Shown here in pieces: positions 1-7,637 of a stretch of 14,858 bases of DNA; the first letter of the stretch is position 1, and each line of letters begins with the position of its first letter. The notes under the pieces were generated by a model that had not been told where the DNA came from, did no database searches, and saw only the letters and a program-made list of their open reading frames with translations. Location of the stretch: the NCBI GenBank assembly GCA_002315455.1, contig DCGG01000083.1, forward strand, positions 1-14,858, written 5' to 3'. The position numbers and the translations under genes were made by a program. Source of the stretch: Lentisphaeria bacterium UBA1784 (GTDB taxonomy: Bacteria; Verrucomicrobiota; Lentisphaeria; Victivallales; Victivallaceae).

Positions 1-37
1 TTAAATTTCGCTGCTGATTTTTTGAAGGGTACAAAAA

Positions 38-125
38 TGGCGGAGAGAGAGGGATTCGAACCCTCGGTGAGTTGCCCCACACCACATTTCCAATGTGGCG
101 CCTTCGACCACTCGACCATCTCTCC
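38..125 (-). tRNA. tRNA-Ser (anticodon GGA)
   Basis: Read on the minus strand this folds as a class II tRNA of 88 nt including an encoded CCA (TGG at 38-40). The acceptor stem pairs GGAGAGA with TCTCTCC, and the discriminator is G, as serine tRNAs require. The anticodon stem CCACA/TGTGG encloses loop TTGGAAA, giving anticodon GGA, which reads UCC and UCU. A long variable arm precedes the T arm, where GAGGG and CCCTC close loop TTCGAAT. Five T residues follow directly after CCA on the transcribed strand. Confidence 0.97.
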
Positions 126-139
126 GCTTTATGTTTCTT

Positions 140-168
140 AATATAGCCTGCCGAAAACAGAAATTCAA
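140..168 (-). promoter_or_regulatory. Promoter of tRNA-Ser
   Basis: On the minus strand a -35 box TTGAAT (163-168) and a -10 box TATATT (140-145) are separated by exactly 17 bp. The -10 box ends 14 bp before the mature tRNA 5' end, so the transcript would start a few bases upstream of the tRNA. The same -10 hexamer recurs at truB, tRNA-Arg and glyS. Confidence 0.75.
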
Positions 169-231
169 GCCAAAAATCAACTATTTTACATCGCTTTTTG
201 CAAAAAGGCGGGGAAAATTCCGGCACATCGT

Positions 232-267
232 AAAAAAAAGCGGGTCCGCGCTGATACCGGATCCGCT
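232..267 (-). terminator. Rho-independent terminator after iorB
   Basis: On the minus strand AGCGGATCCG (258-267) pairs with CGGACCCGCT (239-248). This is a 10-bp GC-rich stem with one A/C mismatch and a 9-nt loop, followed at once by eight T residues (232-239). It lies about 33 bp past the iorB stop and should end the truB-to-iorB transcript ahead of the tRNA-Ser promoter. Confidence 0.88.
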
Positions 268-300
268 CCGTATGGATTCATGGAACGCTCTGGGCTGTTT

Positions 301-765
301 TTATTTTTTGCCGAGGGCGAACATCTCCCGGTTCAGTTCCAGAAGTTTTTCGGGGAAGGCCGAAGCGAGGGCCTGATCCCAGATTTCCGCTTTCACGTCG
401 AGGTGCTTGGCGATGGCGCCAAGGATCATGGTGTTCAGCGCCTTGGGGTGCTTCAACTGCTCTTTGGGAACGTCATCCGGTGTAATCAGAATGCCGCCTT
501 TGCGGAGTTTGGCCTGAACGACCTCCACCTGCGTGGAATCCAGAACCGCAAGGATGTCGCACTCTCCCATGGGGACCATGGGGCTGGCCACGCGATCTCC
601 GAAGCGCACTTCGCTGGAGACTGATCCTCCGCGCTGGCTCATGCCGTGGACTTCGCTTTTTTTTACGTCATATCCGCAGAGAAACAGGGCATCTGCGAGG
701 ATGTCCGTGACCTTGAGGACACCCTGACCGCCGAGTCCGGCGACAACAATATTTTTCACAGCCAT
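301..765 (-). CDS. iorB: Indolepyruvate:ferredoxin oxidoreductase, beta subunit
   Basis: The 154-residue product matches the gamma-type domain of pyruvate/2-oxoacid oxidoreductases (PF01558 family). The glycine-rich GLGGQGV loop lies at about residues 10-16, followed by the characteristic E-x-HGMSQRGG stretch around residues 39-47. With IorA it should oxidatively decarboxylate aryl pyruvates from aromatic amino acids (such as indolepyruvate) to aryl-acetyl-CoA, passing electrons to a low-potential acceptor in the cytoplasm. It starts 2 bp after the iorA stop, as expected for a translationally coupled heterodimer. An AAGGA about 11 bases upstream of the ATG is a weak ribosome site. At 154 residues it is shorter than many IorB proteins (roughly 180-200), but it has a complete start and stop. 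The family call is firm; the exact 2-oxoacid substrate is by homology only. Confidence 0.9.
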   Translation of the reverse strand: MAVKNIVVAGLGGQGVLKVTDILADALFLCGYDVKKSEVHGMSQRGGSVSSEVRFGDRVASPMVPMGECDILAVLDSTQVEVVQAKLRKGGILITPDDVPKEQLKHPKALNTMILGAIAKHLDVKAEIWDQALASAFPEKLLELNREMFALGKK

Positions 766-767
766 TT

Positions 768-2351
768 TCAGTTGTTTTCCTTCTTTGCCTGATAAGTTTT
801 CGCCTTGGCCATCGCCAGAATGCAGGGACGGCGGGCGATGATCACGCTGCAGGAGTTCTCGGCAAGCCGCTGCTTCAGCAGTTCCCGGAAGCGCTCCGGT
901 TCGGCGGTGGTGTCAACGATGTCCACGTTCCTGATGCCGATCCCGCGAACGACCGATTCGATGGAAACCGCCGGAGCGGGGGAGTGGTCCAGTTTTCGGC
1001 CGGTTCCGGGATGCTCCTGCAGTCCGGTCATGGCGGTGGTGCTGTTATCGAGGATCACCAGCACGTGTCCCGTGGCCGGCGGATTGTAAACCATCTCCAC
1101 CACGCCGTTGATTCCGGTGTGGAAGAAGGTGCTGTCGCCGATGACGCTCACCACCCGGCGGGCTTCCGCTTCGGGGAGCATCTTGCGCAATCCCAAACCC
1201 ACGGTGACGCTGGCGCCCATGCAGACGCAGCAGTGGACCGCGTTGAAGGGCGGCATGACGCCCAGCGTGTAGCATCCGATATCACCGGAGACGATGCAGT
1301 TCAGGTCCCGAAGCGCTTCATAGGAAGCGCGGTGGGGACATCCGGGGCAGAGCTGGGGCGGTTTGCCGGGAGCCGCGACTGGATCGGGAGTCAGATCGTT
1401 CTTCAGAAGTTTGCGGACTCTATCCACGTTCAATTCGCCGAAGCGGAAACTTTCATCGGGACTTTCCACCGGGACTCCGGCGGCGCGGAGCATTTCGCCG
1501 AGGGCGGGATCTCCCTCCTCCACCGCGATGCAGCGCTTCACGGATGCGGCGAACTTTTTCACCCGCTCCACGGGGAGGGGCCAGGTCATGCCCAGTTTCA
1601 GCACAGAGACGGAGGGATCGGCATCCAGCACGTGCTGGAAACTGATGCCGCTGGTCACAACGCCCAGTTCGCTGCCGTTCCGGACTTCCTTGACGAAGGA
1701 GCCTTCTTCGTTCCATTTCTGCATGGCTTTGAGGTCGGCCCGGAGCCTGCGGTGGGCTTTGCGGGCGAAGGCGGGGACCATGACGTTGAGGGTCGGATCC
1801 TTGACGAACTCCGCCTGCCGGGGGGAGAGGCCTTTTCCGTGACGGTCCATGACACACTTGGAGTGGCAGACCCTGGTGGTGACCCGGAACAGCACGGGGG
1901 AGCGGAAACGGTCCGCCAGTTTGAAGGCTTCGATCAGGAAATCGTAGCACTCCTGACTGTCGGAGGGCTCGAACATCGGAACGCCGGCGGAATTGGCATA
2001 GCGCCGGTTGTCCTGCTCGTTCTGACTGGAGGCCATGCCGGGGTCGTCGGCGGAAACGATGACCAGACCGCCGTTGGTTCCGGAGTAGGCGATGGTGAAG
2101 AGGGGGTCGGCCGCGACGTTGAGTCCGACGTGTTTCATGGTGACGAGGGCGCGACCGTTGGCAAGGGCGACGCCGATGGCGGTTTCCAGCGCGCATTTCT
2201 CGTTGGGTTCCCACTCGGCCCGTCCGCCCATGCGGCTGAACTCATCCAGGATCTCCGAGGAGGGCGTCCCCGGATAGCCGCAACCAAGATCGACGGCGCA
2301 ATCGAGGGCCGCCATGGCAATGGCTTCATTACCGCTTGCAAGAAGTTTCAC
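768..2351 (-). CDS. iorA: Indolepyruvate:ferredoxin oxidoreductase, alpha subunit, lacking ferredoxin domain
   Basis: This is the thiamine-diphosphate subunit of IorAB, 527 residues. The N-terminal pyrimidine-binding domain carries GYPGTPSSEI (about 25-34). A CPGCPHR motif lies at 335-341, and a Cys-rich patch around HCCVCMGAS is also typical. The ThDP/Mg motif begins at G405-D406 and ends with the downstream ILDN. Archaeal-type IorA proteins are about 600-650 residues and end in a ferredoxin-like domain with two 4Fe-4S clusters. Here the chain stops right after the ARRPC region with a short basic tail and no CxxCxxC motif. The start is GTG, and its first bases overlap the upstream gene's TGA (GTGA, 2348-2351), indicating coupled translation. 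How electrons leave the enzyme is unclear: a separate ferredoxin is possible but none is nearby. Confidence 0.92.
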   Translation of the reverse strand: MKLLASGNEAIAMAALDCAVDLGCGYPGTPSSEILDEFSRMGGRAEWEPNEKCALETAIGVALANGRALVTMKHVGLNVAADPLFTIAYSGTNGGLVIVSADDPGMASSQNEQDNRRYANSAGVPMFEPSDSQECYDFLIEAFKLADRFRSPVLFRVTTRVCHSKCVMDRHGKGLSPRQAEFVKDPTLNVMVPAFARKAHRRLRADLKAMQKWNEEGSFVKEVRNGSELGVVTSGISFQHVLDADPSVSVLKLGMTWPLPVERVKKFAASVKRCIAVEEGDPALGEMLRAAGVPVESPDESFRFGELNVDRVRKLLKNDLTPDPVAAPGKPPQLCPGCPHRASYEALRDLNCIVSGDIGCYTLGVMPPFNAVHCCVCMGASVTVGLGLRKMLPEAEARRVVSVIGDSTFFHTGINGVVEMVYNPPATGHVLVILDNSTTAMTGLQEHPGTGRKLDHSPAPAVSIESVVRGIGIRNVDIVDTTAEPERFRELLKQRLAENSCSVIIARRPCILAMAKAKTYQAKKENN

Positions 2352-3826
2352 CTTGTTTCTTCCTTCTGTTTGGAGGCGGCGGAGCCGTCCTCCGGTTGAA
2401 TATTTTCAATGGATTCCATGATTTCGCTCTGCTCGTCTTCCCGGCGGTCGATCAGATCCTCCAGATGCTCCAGTTCCTCGGGGGAGGGGGTGAAGCCGGG
2501 ATCGTTCAGCATGCCCAGCACCTCGTCCAATTGGAGCGCACCTTCCGCCAAATGGTGGAGCAGGTGTGTCGTCTCGTGGTCGGGTTCCTTTTCCCGTTCG
2601 GCGAGGAACTGGAAAAGTTCCTGCCGGGCGTCCACCAGATCGAGGATGCGGCTCCGGAGGGGAGCCTTGGGTTCGTCGTCGGGACGATTGTAGTTTTCTG
2701 TGAGGTACTCGAAGCGCTCTTCGAGGAAGTTCATCAGCACGGCCTCCTGACCGGCATCGGCGAAATGAAGTTCGCCGTGGCCGAAGGCGCGGCTGTAAAA
2801 GTTTTCGTAGTTCAGGTCCCGGAGGCTGCATTGGTCCAAAATGAAACTCTCCACCTCCACGGGAGTCAGGATGGAGCCGACCTCCTTCAGAATCGCACCC
2901 ACGTCCGACGTTTCGCCCCGTGAGACGCCGATGCCTTCGGGGAGTTCTGGGACGTCGTCTCCTGCGGAAGCTACCGTCGTCCGGAGGGAGAGGATGGCGT
3001 GATCTCCGTCCGCCCGGATCTCGGCCCGGGGAGAGTCGGATAAATATTCATCCATGGACGCGGCGGCGGACTTCAGCGTTTCCCCGCCGAGGTAGAAGGC
3101 CCAACTGAGCTGTTCCCCGATGTCGAGATAGCCTTCGAAGCGTCCGATCACCTGCTCCAGGGCGGAATCCAGCGCATCCGCGAACTCCCTGCGTGCCTTG
3201 GCAGCGCGCCGCTCGCCGGAGAGATACTGAAAACTCACTTCGCCCTTCTCGTAGTCGATGACCTTGCATTTCAGGGCGTCTCCTGCGGAAAATCCGTGTT
3301 TGCAATAGAATTCCGCGAGATCGAATGCTCCCAGCGTCACCGGATCGCCGGGACGCGCGGAAACGGCCAGTTTTGCGTTGGCGGCGGACTCCGCAATGAG
3401 GAAGTCGAAAACCTGATCAGAACCCAACAGCGTGTGATAGCGGAACACCTTCCCAAGGGGCAGGGTCAGTTCCTTCAGCGGGACCTCTGTTCTGCCGTTT
3501 CTGAAGGTAATCTCAGAGGGGAATACCTCCGCGGAAAGGAAGGGTGTGAAACGATGTCCGGGGAAGAGGATACCTTGGGCGATCTCCCAGTCATCCGGGG
3601 TCACCAGAAATTCGAAACCGTTGAAAAAGTCGGCGATCCGGTGATATCCGCTGTCGCCGTCGAAGAAGAATTTCCCTTCGCCGTTCAGCAGACGTTCCAC
3701 GCGGTCCCGGAAGGCCTTGCTCCGGCTTCCGCCCAGCTTTTTGATCACGTCATTGATGGAGAACGCCCCCTGCATTTCGGAGATGACGGCATCGAATTCC
3801 GCGATGGAAAACTCTTTCTTCTCCAT
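2348..3826 (-). CDS. Conserved-looking hypothetical protein, acidic, possible N-terminal winged helix
   Basis: I do not recognise this 492-residue protein. The chosen start is the ATG at 3824-3826, 4 bp after the truB stop with GGAG about 10 bases upstream; an in-frame TTG seven codons earlier lies inside truB and is less likely. Residues 1-55 look helical (FSINDVIKKLGGSRSKAF), reminiscent of a winged-helix fold. Residues 55-210 are mainly beta-like with a glycine/acidic pattern. Residues 210-265 and 310-470 are long amphipathic helices rich in Glu and Asp. There is no signal peptide or membrane segment, and no catalytic motif I can name. It sits between truB and iorA and overlaps iorA by 4 bp, so it is co-translated with them. 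A role in RNA or protein handling would be a guess from the truB neighbour only. Confidence 0.8.
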   Translation of the reverse strand: MEKKEFSIAEFDAVISEMQGAFSINDVIKKLGGSRSKAFRDRVERLLNGEGKFFFDGDSGYHRIADFFNGFEFLVTPDDWEIAQGILFPGHRFTPFLSAEVFPSEITFRNGRTEVPLKELTLPLGKVFRYHTLLGSDQVFDFLIAESAANAKLAVSARPGDPVTLGAFDLAEFYCKHGFSAGDALKCKVIDYEKGEVSFQYLSGERRAAKARREFADALDSALEQVIGRFEGYLDIGEQLSWAFYLGGETLKSAAASMDEYLSDSPRAEIRADGDHAILSLRTTVASAGDDVPELPEGIGVSRGETSDVGAILKEVGSILTPVEVESFILDQCSLRDLNYENFYSRAFGHGELHFADAGQEAVLMNFLEERFEYLTENYNRPDDEPKAPLRSRILDLVDARQELFQFLAEREKEPDHETTHLLHHLAEGALQLDEVLGMLNDPGFTPSPEELEHLEDLIDRREDEQSEIMESIENIQPEDGSAASKQKEETR

Positions 3827-3830
3827 GGGA

Positions 3831-4574
3831 TTACTTCTCCTCTGCAAACCGGATCAGCTGGTCCGCCGCAACTTTGGCGAAACCCTCCTGATCCAGAGTT
3901 TTGAGTTCATCGACGGTGACGGCATCCTTTAGTTGGAAGCGTCCGCTCCGGGTGCGCCGGAGTGCAGCAAGAACTCCGCCGCAGCCCAGTTTGCGCCCCA
4001 CGTCATCACAGAGCGTGCGGACGTAAGTCCCTTTGCTGCAGTGCAGCGTGAAATCGCAGAAGGGCGGCTCCAGCCGGGTGACGTCGATGGAAAAGACGGT
4101 GATTGGTTTGGCCTCCCGCTCCACTTCGATCCCTTTGCGGGCCAGTTCGTAGAGTTTCTGCCCGCCCACCTTCACTGCGGAGACCATGGGCGGTTTCTGC
4201 ATCTGATCTCCCACGAAGGAGAGCAACGCCTCCCTGATCTGTTCCGGTGTGAGTCCGGAGGGATCGGTCTTCGTCAGCACTTCGCCCTCAAGGTCCCCGG
4301 AATCGGTGGTCATGCCCAGTTGCAGCGTCGCCTCATAAATCTTGTCGTCCCCGGAGAGTTTCGCGCTGTAGGCGGTGAATTTTCCCAGCACCAGCACCAG
4401 CAATCCGGTGGCGGCGGGGTCAAGCGTGCCGCAGTGTCCGACCTTCGGGACGTTGAACCTCGCGCGCACGAAGTTGACCACGTCGAAACTGGTCCAGTCC
4501 CTGGGCTTGTCAACCAGAAGCACCCCGGAGACTGTGCAGGGCGGAAGGCGATGTTTGTCAGGACGATAACGCAT
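3831..4574 (-). CDS. truB: tRNA pseudouridine(55) synthase TruB
   Basis: TruB makes pseudouridine 55 in the T loop of elongator tRNAs. The 247-residue product has the family's GVLLVDKP opening (about 17-24), the catalytic motif HCGTLDPAATG with nucleophile Asp52, and the downstream YEATLQLG and GTYVRTLCDD blocks. It is shorter than the E. coli and B. subtilis enzymes (about 310), ending soon after the catalytic domain with only a short C-terminal extension and no visible PUA domain. The ATG at 4572-4574 has only a weak ribosome site (GGA eight bases upstream). It is the first gene of a four-gene unit and has its own promoter at 4619-4647. Genes like infB, rbfA or rpsO, which often flank truB, are absent here. 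Confidence 0.95.
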   Translation of the reverse strand: MRYRPDKHRLPPCTVSGVLLVDKPRDWTSFDVVNFVRARFNVPKVGHCGTLDPAATGLLVLVLGKFTAYSAKLSGDDKIYEATLQLGMTTDSGDLEGEVLTKTDPSGLTPEQIREALLSFVGDQMQKPPMVSAVKVGGQKLYELARKGIEVEREAKPITVFSIDVTRLEPPFCDFTLHCSKGTYVRTLCDDVGRKLGCGGVLAALRRTRSGRFQLKDAVTVDELKTLDQEGFAKVAADQLIRFAEEK

Positions 4575-4618
4575 AGAATATCCAGTGAAAATGATGTACC
4601 GACGTCAATTGTTTGAAT

Positions 4619-4647
4619 AATATAGCACATATCGGGAAAAAGGGCAA
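4619..4647 (-). promoter_or_regulatory. Promoter of the truB-iorAB unit
   Basis: On the minus strand -35 TTGCCC (4642-4647) and -10 TATATT (4619-4624) are 17 bp apart, and TGC before the -10 box gives an extended -10 (TGn). The predicted start near 4612 leaves a leader of about 38 nt before truB. Its -35 box lies 9 bp from that of the divergent promoter. Confidence 0.72.
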
Positions 4648-4656
4648 CGGAGAACC

Positions 4657-4685
4657 TTGTTTTTTTCGGGAAACCGGTGTATTTT
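4657..4685 (+). promoter_or_regulatory. Promoter of the amidase-MFS-thioesterase operon
   Basis: A -35 box TTGTTT (4657-4662) and a -10 box TATTTT (4680-4685) are separated by 17 bp. The predicted transcript start near 4692 gives a leader of about 50 nt, which contains a small GGCC/GGCC inverted repeat around a T-run (4701-4716). Confidence 0.6.
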
Positions 4686-4742
4686 AGATGAAAATTTGAC
4701 GGCCTTTTTTCCGGCCATTCACTTTGGGATACTCTGAAAATA

Positions 4743-5723
4743 ATGCTGATGATTGCGAAGATGCGTTTTTTCTTTTTTCCGGCCATGGCGGCAGGCGTTC
4801 TGCTTATGAGCGGATGCCAGACCTCTCTGCCTGAAAAGATGGGATCTCCCTTCAAAGCCATCGTGAAGAAGATCCGCAAGACGGATTCCGCTCCGGCGCA
4901 ACCGCAGAATGCTCCGGTCTATTCCGGCAAGACGGGGACCTTTTCCTGCGGAAAGGAGACGTTTTCCTTTCAGATCGGCATGATCCGCACCACTTTCCGG
5001 GGAACGAACCTCTGGCTTCCCGAGGCTCCGGGGAAGGGTGACAACGCCTTTTCTCCCCGGATGTTCGATCAGGTGGCGGCGCCTCTGCTCGCCGGCGGAA
5101 GGGCCCGGGGCACCATCCGCACGGTTCTGCTGGACCCGGGGCACGGCGGCAAGGACCGCGGGACCCTCAGCGTCCTGAAAGACCGGGAAAAGGATCTCAA
5201 CCTCGCTTTGGCGAAGGAGCTGAAAACGCAGTTGGAAAAACAGGGATTTCAGGTCTGTCTCACCCGGGATGATGACCGGTTCATCCCCCTGGAGGAGCGC
5301 AGTCCGCTGGCAAAGAAACACAAGGCGGATCTCTTCCTTTCCATCCATCACAATGCGGCGGGAAATGCTTCCGTGAGAGGGGTCGAGACCTTTGCCTGCA
5401 CTCCCGGTGCCGGAGTCTGCGCGCTACCGGAAAACACTGCTCTCGCGTGGCAGATCCAACGGCAGGTCGCGCCTCCGGGAAGCGGTTTGGACCGCGGCGT
5501 GCGCTTTCAGAACTTTGTGGTCCTTCGTACCTCCGAGATCCCGGCGGTGCTGATCGAGGCGGGTTTTCTCTCCAATGCGTCGGATGCGGTCAGTGCGGCG
5601 GATCCCGCTGCCCGCCGGAGGTTTGCCGCCGCCGTGGCGAAAGGGGTCCGGGAGTTCGCCGGACCTCCGCCGAAAAAAATCGTCAAGTCCGCCGGTACTT
5701 CCGCAAAAGGCAAAAAGAAATGA
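4743..5723 (+). CDS. N-acetylmuramoyl-L-alanine amidase, lipoprotein (Amidase_3)
   Basis: This zinc amidase cuts the bond between N-acetylmuramic acid and L-alanine in peptidoglycan and typically acts in cell separation. The 326-residue protein begins with a lipoprotein signal peptide: hydrophobic core FFFFPAMAAGVLL and lipobox LMSGC with Cys25, so it should be membrane-anchored outside the cytoplasm. The Amidase_3 domain spans about 125-305. Zinc ligands are His134 (DPGHGG), Glu149 (REKDLN) and His202 (SIHH); the catalytic Glu272 lies in IEAGFLSN. Residues 26-120 form a linker plus an unassigned domain, and the C-terminus is Lys-rich. No strong ribosome site precedes the ATG at 4743. Starts at 4749 or 4761 are possible, and the last gives a neater signal peptide beginning MRFFFF. 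The stop overlaps the next gene's ATG. Confidence 0.93.
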   Translation: MLMIAKMRFFFFPAMAAGVLLMSGCQTSLPEKMGSPFKAIVKKIRKTDSAPAQPQNAPVYSGKTGTFSCGKETFSFQIGMIRTTFRGTNLWLPEAPGKGDNAFSPRMFDQVAAPLLAGGRARGTIRTVLLDPGHGGKDRGTLSVLKDREKDLNLALAKELKTQLEKQGFQVCLTRDDDRFIPLEERSPLAKKHKADLFLSIHHNAAGNASVRGVETFACTPGAGVCALPENTALAWQIQRQVAPPGSGLDRGVRFQNFVVLRTSEIPAVLIEAGFLSNASDAVSAADPAARRRFAAAVAKGVREFAGPPPKKIVKSAGTSAKGKKK

Positions 5724-6910
5724 AACTCACCGGATATCTGCCAGTATTGCGGCTTTCCGCTCTGACTTGTTCTCATTTCTACGTGGATGCGCTGGGCGGG
5801 ACCATTGCCGGATTTCTGCCGGTGCTGATCAGCCGGTATTCGCTGACGGTGGGAACGGCGGCGCTTCTGCTCTCCGTTTCCGGACTGGTGGGGAATGCCA
5901 GCCAGTTGCTGGTGGGATCCTTTCATGCCCGGTCCCGGAGTCCCATTCTGATTTGCGTCGGACTGAGCCTCTGTTCGTCGCTTGCGCTCATCAGCATCGT
6001 TCCGCCGGTCTCCGGTGCGCTGTGGTTTCTGCTTGCAATCATCATCGTCTCGGGAGTCGGTTCCTCCATTCTTCATCCGGAGAGTCTGCGCGCGGTCTGT
6101 GCCATTCCCTCCCGCCGGATCTCCGGAAGTCTCGCCACGTCGATCTTCATGCTCTCCGGATTCCTCGGGTTTGCCTGCGGTCCTTTTCTCGGCGGATTGA
6201 TCGGCAGTCATTCGCTCTTCTGGCTTTGGGCGGCGCTGATCCCCGGAGGTCTGCTGCTGTATTGGCTTCTCCACGTGGGGCTTCGGCTTGCGGTGGAGCG
6301 TCCGCAGACCGCCGCTTCCGCGGTCCGGCAGGAGCTCTCCTTCAGCGAACTCTTCTGGGCGGCCACGTTGCTCAACACCGGCTGTGCCATCGTGCAGGGA
6401 TTGCTCCCCACTCTGCTTCACATGAAGGGCTATTCCCTGATCGCGGGCGGAGCCAGCGCCATGTTGTTCGGATTCGGTTCCGGGGTGGGCGCAGTGCTTT
6501 TCAGCACGTTTCTTGCACCCCGGGGACAGATCAGCCGGAGCATTGTCCGGCTTGCGGTTCCCGGATTGGCGGTATTCTGCCTCTATCTGGTCGTTTTTTC
6601 CTGCTTCAAGTGGGCGGTCTGCCTGCTGTTTCTCTCCGGAGCCATGATCTGTTCGGCCTATCCGCAGATGGTGGCGCTGGCCCGCGGCGCGCAGAGCACC
6701 CTTTCCCTCGGAAGCCGCATGGCATGGATCGTCGGCGGCACGTGGGGAATCGCCGGACTGTTGTTTCAGTGCGTTGGGTTTCTTGCGGACCTCATCGGTC
6801 TGCGCTTCGCATTTCTGGCGGCACCCGGAGCCTTTGCTCTGGAACTGGCGGTGCTGCTTTATTTCAGAAGAAAGCGGTTTGGAAGCCGCTCCGCAAAGGA
6901 GGGTCGATAG
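5720..6910 (+). CDS. MFS transporter, fosmidomycin-resistance (Fsr)-like
   Basis: The 396-residue membrane protein has about twelve hydrophobic segments and belongs to the major facilitator superfamily. The opening LTCSHFYVDALGGTIAGFLP (about 15-34) and the ILHPESLR motif (117-124) resemble the Fsr-type branch of drug and metabolite exporters, where H-x-x-x-D and HPE motifs recur. A hydrophilic cytoplasmic loop around 190-210 separates two six-helix halves. The start is the ATG at 5720, whose first bases overlap the amidase TGA (ATGA), with AAAAGG nine bases upstream. The reading frame is open further upstream, but that part runs through amidase codons and is not native. The substrate cannot be read from the sequence; linkage to an acyl-ACP thioesterase hints at a fatty or lipidic molecule, which is speculation. 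Confidence 0.88.
   Translation: MKLTGYLPVLRLSALTCSHFYVDALGGTIAGFLPVLISRYSLTVGTAALLLSVSGLVGNASQLLVGSFHARSRSPILICVGLSLCSSLALISIVPPVSGALWFLLAIIIVSGVGSSILHPESLRAVCAIPSRRISGSLATSIFMLSGFLGFACGPFLGGLIGSHSLFWLWAALIPGGLLLYWLLHVGLRLAVERPQTAASAVRQELSFSELFWAATLLNTGCAIVQGLLPTLLHMKGYSLIAGGASAMLFGFGSGVGAVLFSTFLAPRGQISRSIVRLAVPGLAVFCLYLVVFSCFKWAVCLLFLSGAMICSAYPQMVALARGAQSTLSLGSRMAWIVGGTWGIAGLLFQCVGFLADLIGLRFAFLAAPGAFALELAVLLYFRRKRFGSRSAKEGR
6895..6903 (+). promoter_or_regulatory. Strong Shine-Dalgarno for the thioesterase
   Basis: AAAGGAGGG lies 7 bases before the ATG at 6911, inside the last codons of the MFS gene. It is the best anti-SD match in the window and fixes the thioesterase start, which directly follows the MFS TAG stop. 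Confidence 0.85.
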
Positions 6911-7627
6911 ATGTACACCATTCACCACCGGGTGGGGATCCGCGACGTGGGGACGGACGCCCGTCTCACCTTGGGCGCGGCCGCGGAATTGCTGCTGGAT
7001 TGTTCCTACTTTCAGGTGGAGTCGGAACGGGAGTTCTACCGCTTTCTTCAGGAGGAGAAGGTTGGGATGTTTCTTGCATCCCGGCAGATGGACATCCTTT
7101 CAATGCCGTCCTATGGAACCGAACTTGACGTGACCACGTCGGTCTATGATTGCAGGAACGTCTACGGCTACCGCAACACCATGATCCGGGATGGCAACGG
7201 CAAACTCTGCATCGCAAGCCATACCGTGGGAGCCTTCGTCAGCATGATCACGGGGCGTCCGTTGAAACTCCCGGAGGCGGTCAGAGACACGCTCATCATC
7301 GACCCCCAGGCGCCGGAGATGGAGTATCTGCCCCGGAAGGTCGCCGTGCCGGAAGGGGAGGGGATCGTGGCCGGGACCTTTCGTGTGGACAAGTATCAGA
7401 TCGATCTCAACCACCATTTGAACAGTTCTCAGTACATCATCTCCGCGGACCGTACGTTGCCGCCGGACTTTACCTACGACCGGATCCGGGTGGACTACAA
7501 GGCGCAGGCGCGTCCGGGGGAGGAGATGACGGTGCGCCATTGGCGGAGCGGGACTCTGTTGACGGTCGCCATTGAAGGAGCCGCCGGACGGCGTTGTGCC
7601 GTGGTGGAGTTTTCCACGCGGGGCTGA
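6911..7627 (+). CDS. Acyl-ACP thioesterase family protein (double hot-dog)
   Basis: The 238-residue cytoplasmic protein resembles bacterial acyl-ACP thioesterases (PF01643, FatA/FatB-like), which release free fatty acids from acyl carrier protein. The first hot-dog domain covers about residues 1-130, with the typical start YTIHHRVGIRDVGTDARLTL and a long helix. The second covers about 145-238 and contains VDKYQIDLNHHLNSSQY. There Asp165, Asn167 and His169 match the D-x-N-x-H catalytic pattern of the family. The length fits the bacterial form (about 240-250). It is the third gene of an operon with a murein amidase and an MFS exporter, placed after a strong ribosome site that may raise its translation above that of the MFS protein. 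Chain-length preference cannot be told from the sequence. Confidence 0.87.
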   Translation: MYTIHHRVGIRDVGTDARLTLGAAAELLLDCSYFQVESEREFYRFLQEEKVGMFLASRQMDILSMPSYGTELDVTTSVYDCRNVYGYRNTMIRDGNGKLCIASHTVGAFVSMITGRPLKLPEAVRDTLIIDPQAPEMEYLPRKVAVPEGEGIVAGTFRVDKYQIDLNHHLNSSQYIISADRTLPPDFTYDRIRVDYKAQARPGEEMTVRHWRSGTLLTVAIEGAAGRRCAVVEFSTRG

Positions 7628-7637
7628 ATGGCTGCGT

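Noticed and set aside
768..2351. Frameshift that removed the ferredoxin part of iorA
   Set aside because: The stop is 2 bp from iorB, which is intact and covers the next region, so no ferredoxin-coding remnant exists in another frame.
984..2399. Long plus-strand open frame antisense to iorA
   Set aside because: Its translation is low-complexity (rich in His, Gly, Ala and Glu) with no recognisable domain. It mirrors the well-supported iorA codons and arises from high GC and codon bias.
5507..6928. Minus-strand open frame antisense to the MFS gene
   Set aside because: Its product is highly charged and unstructured-looking, and the plus strand gives a clear twelve-helix transporter.
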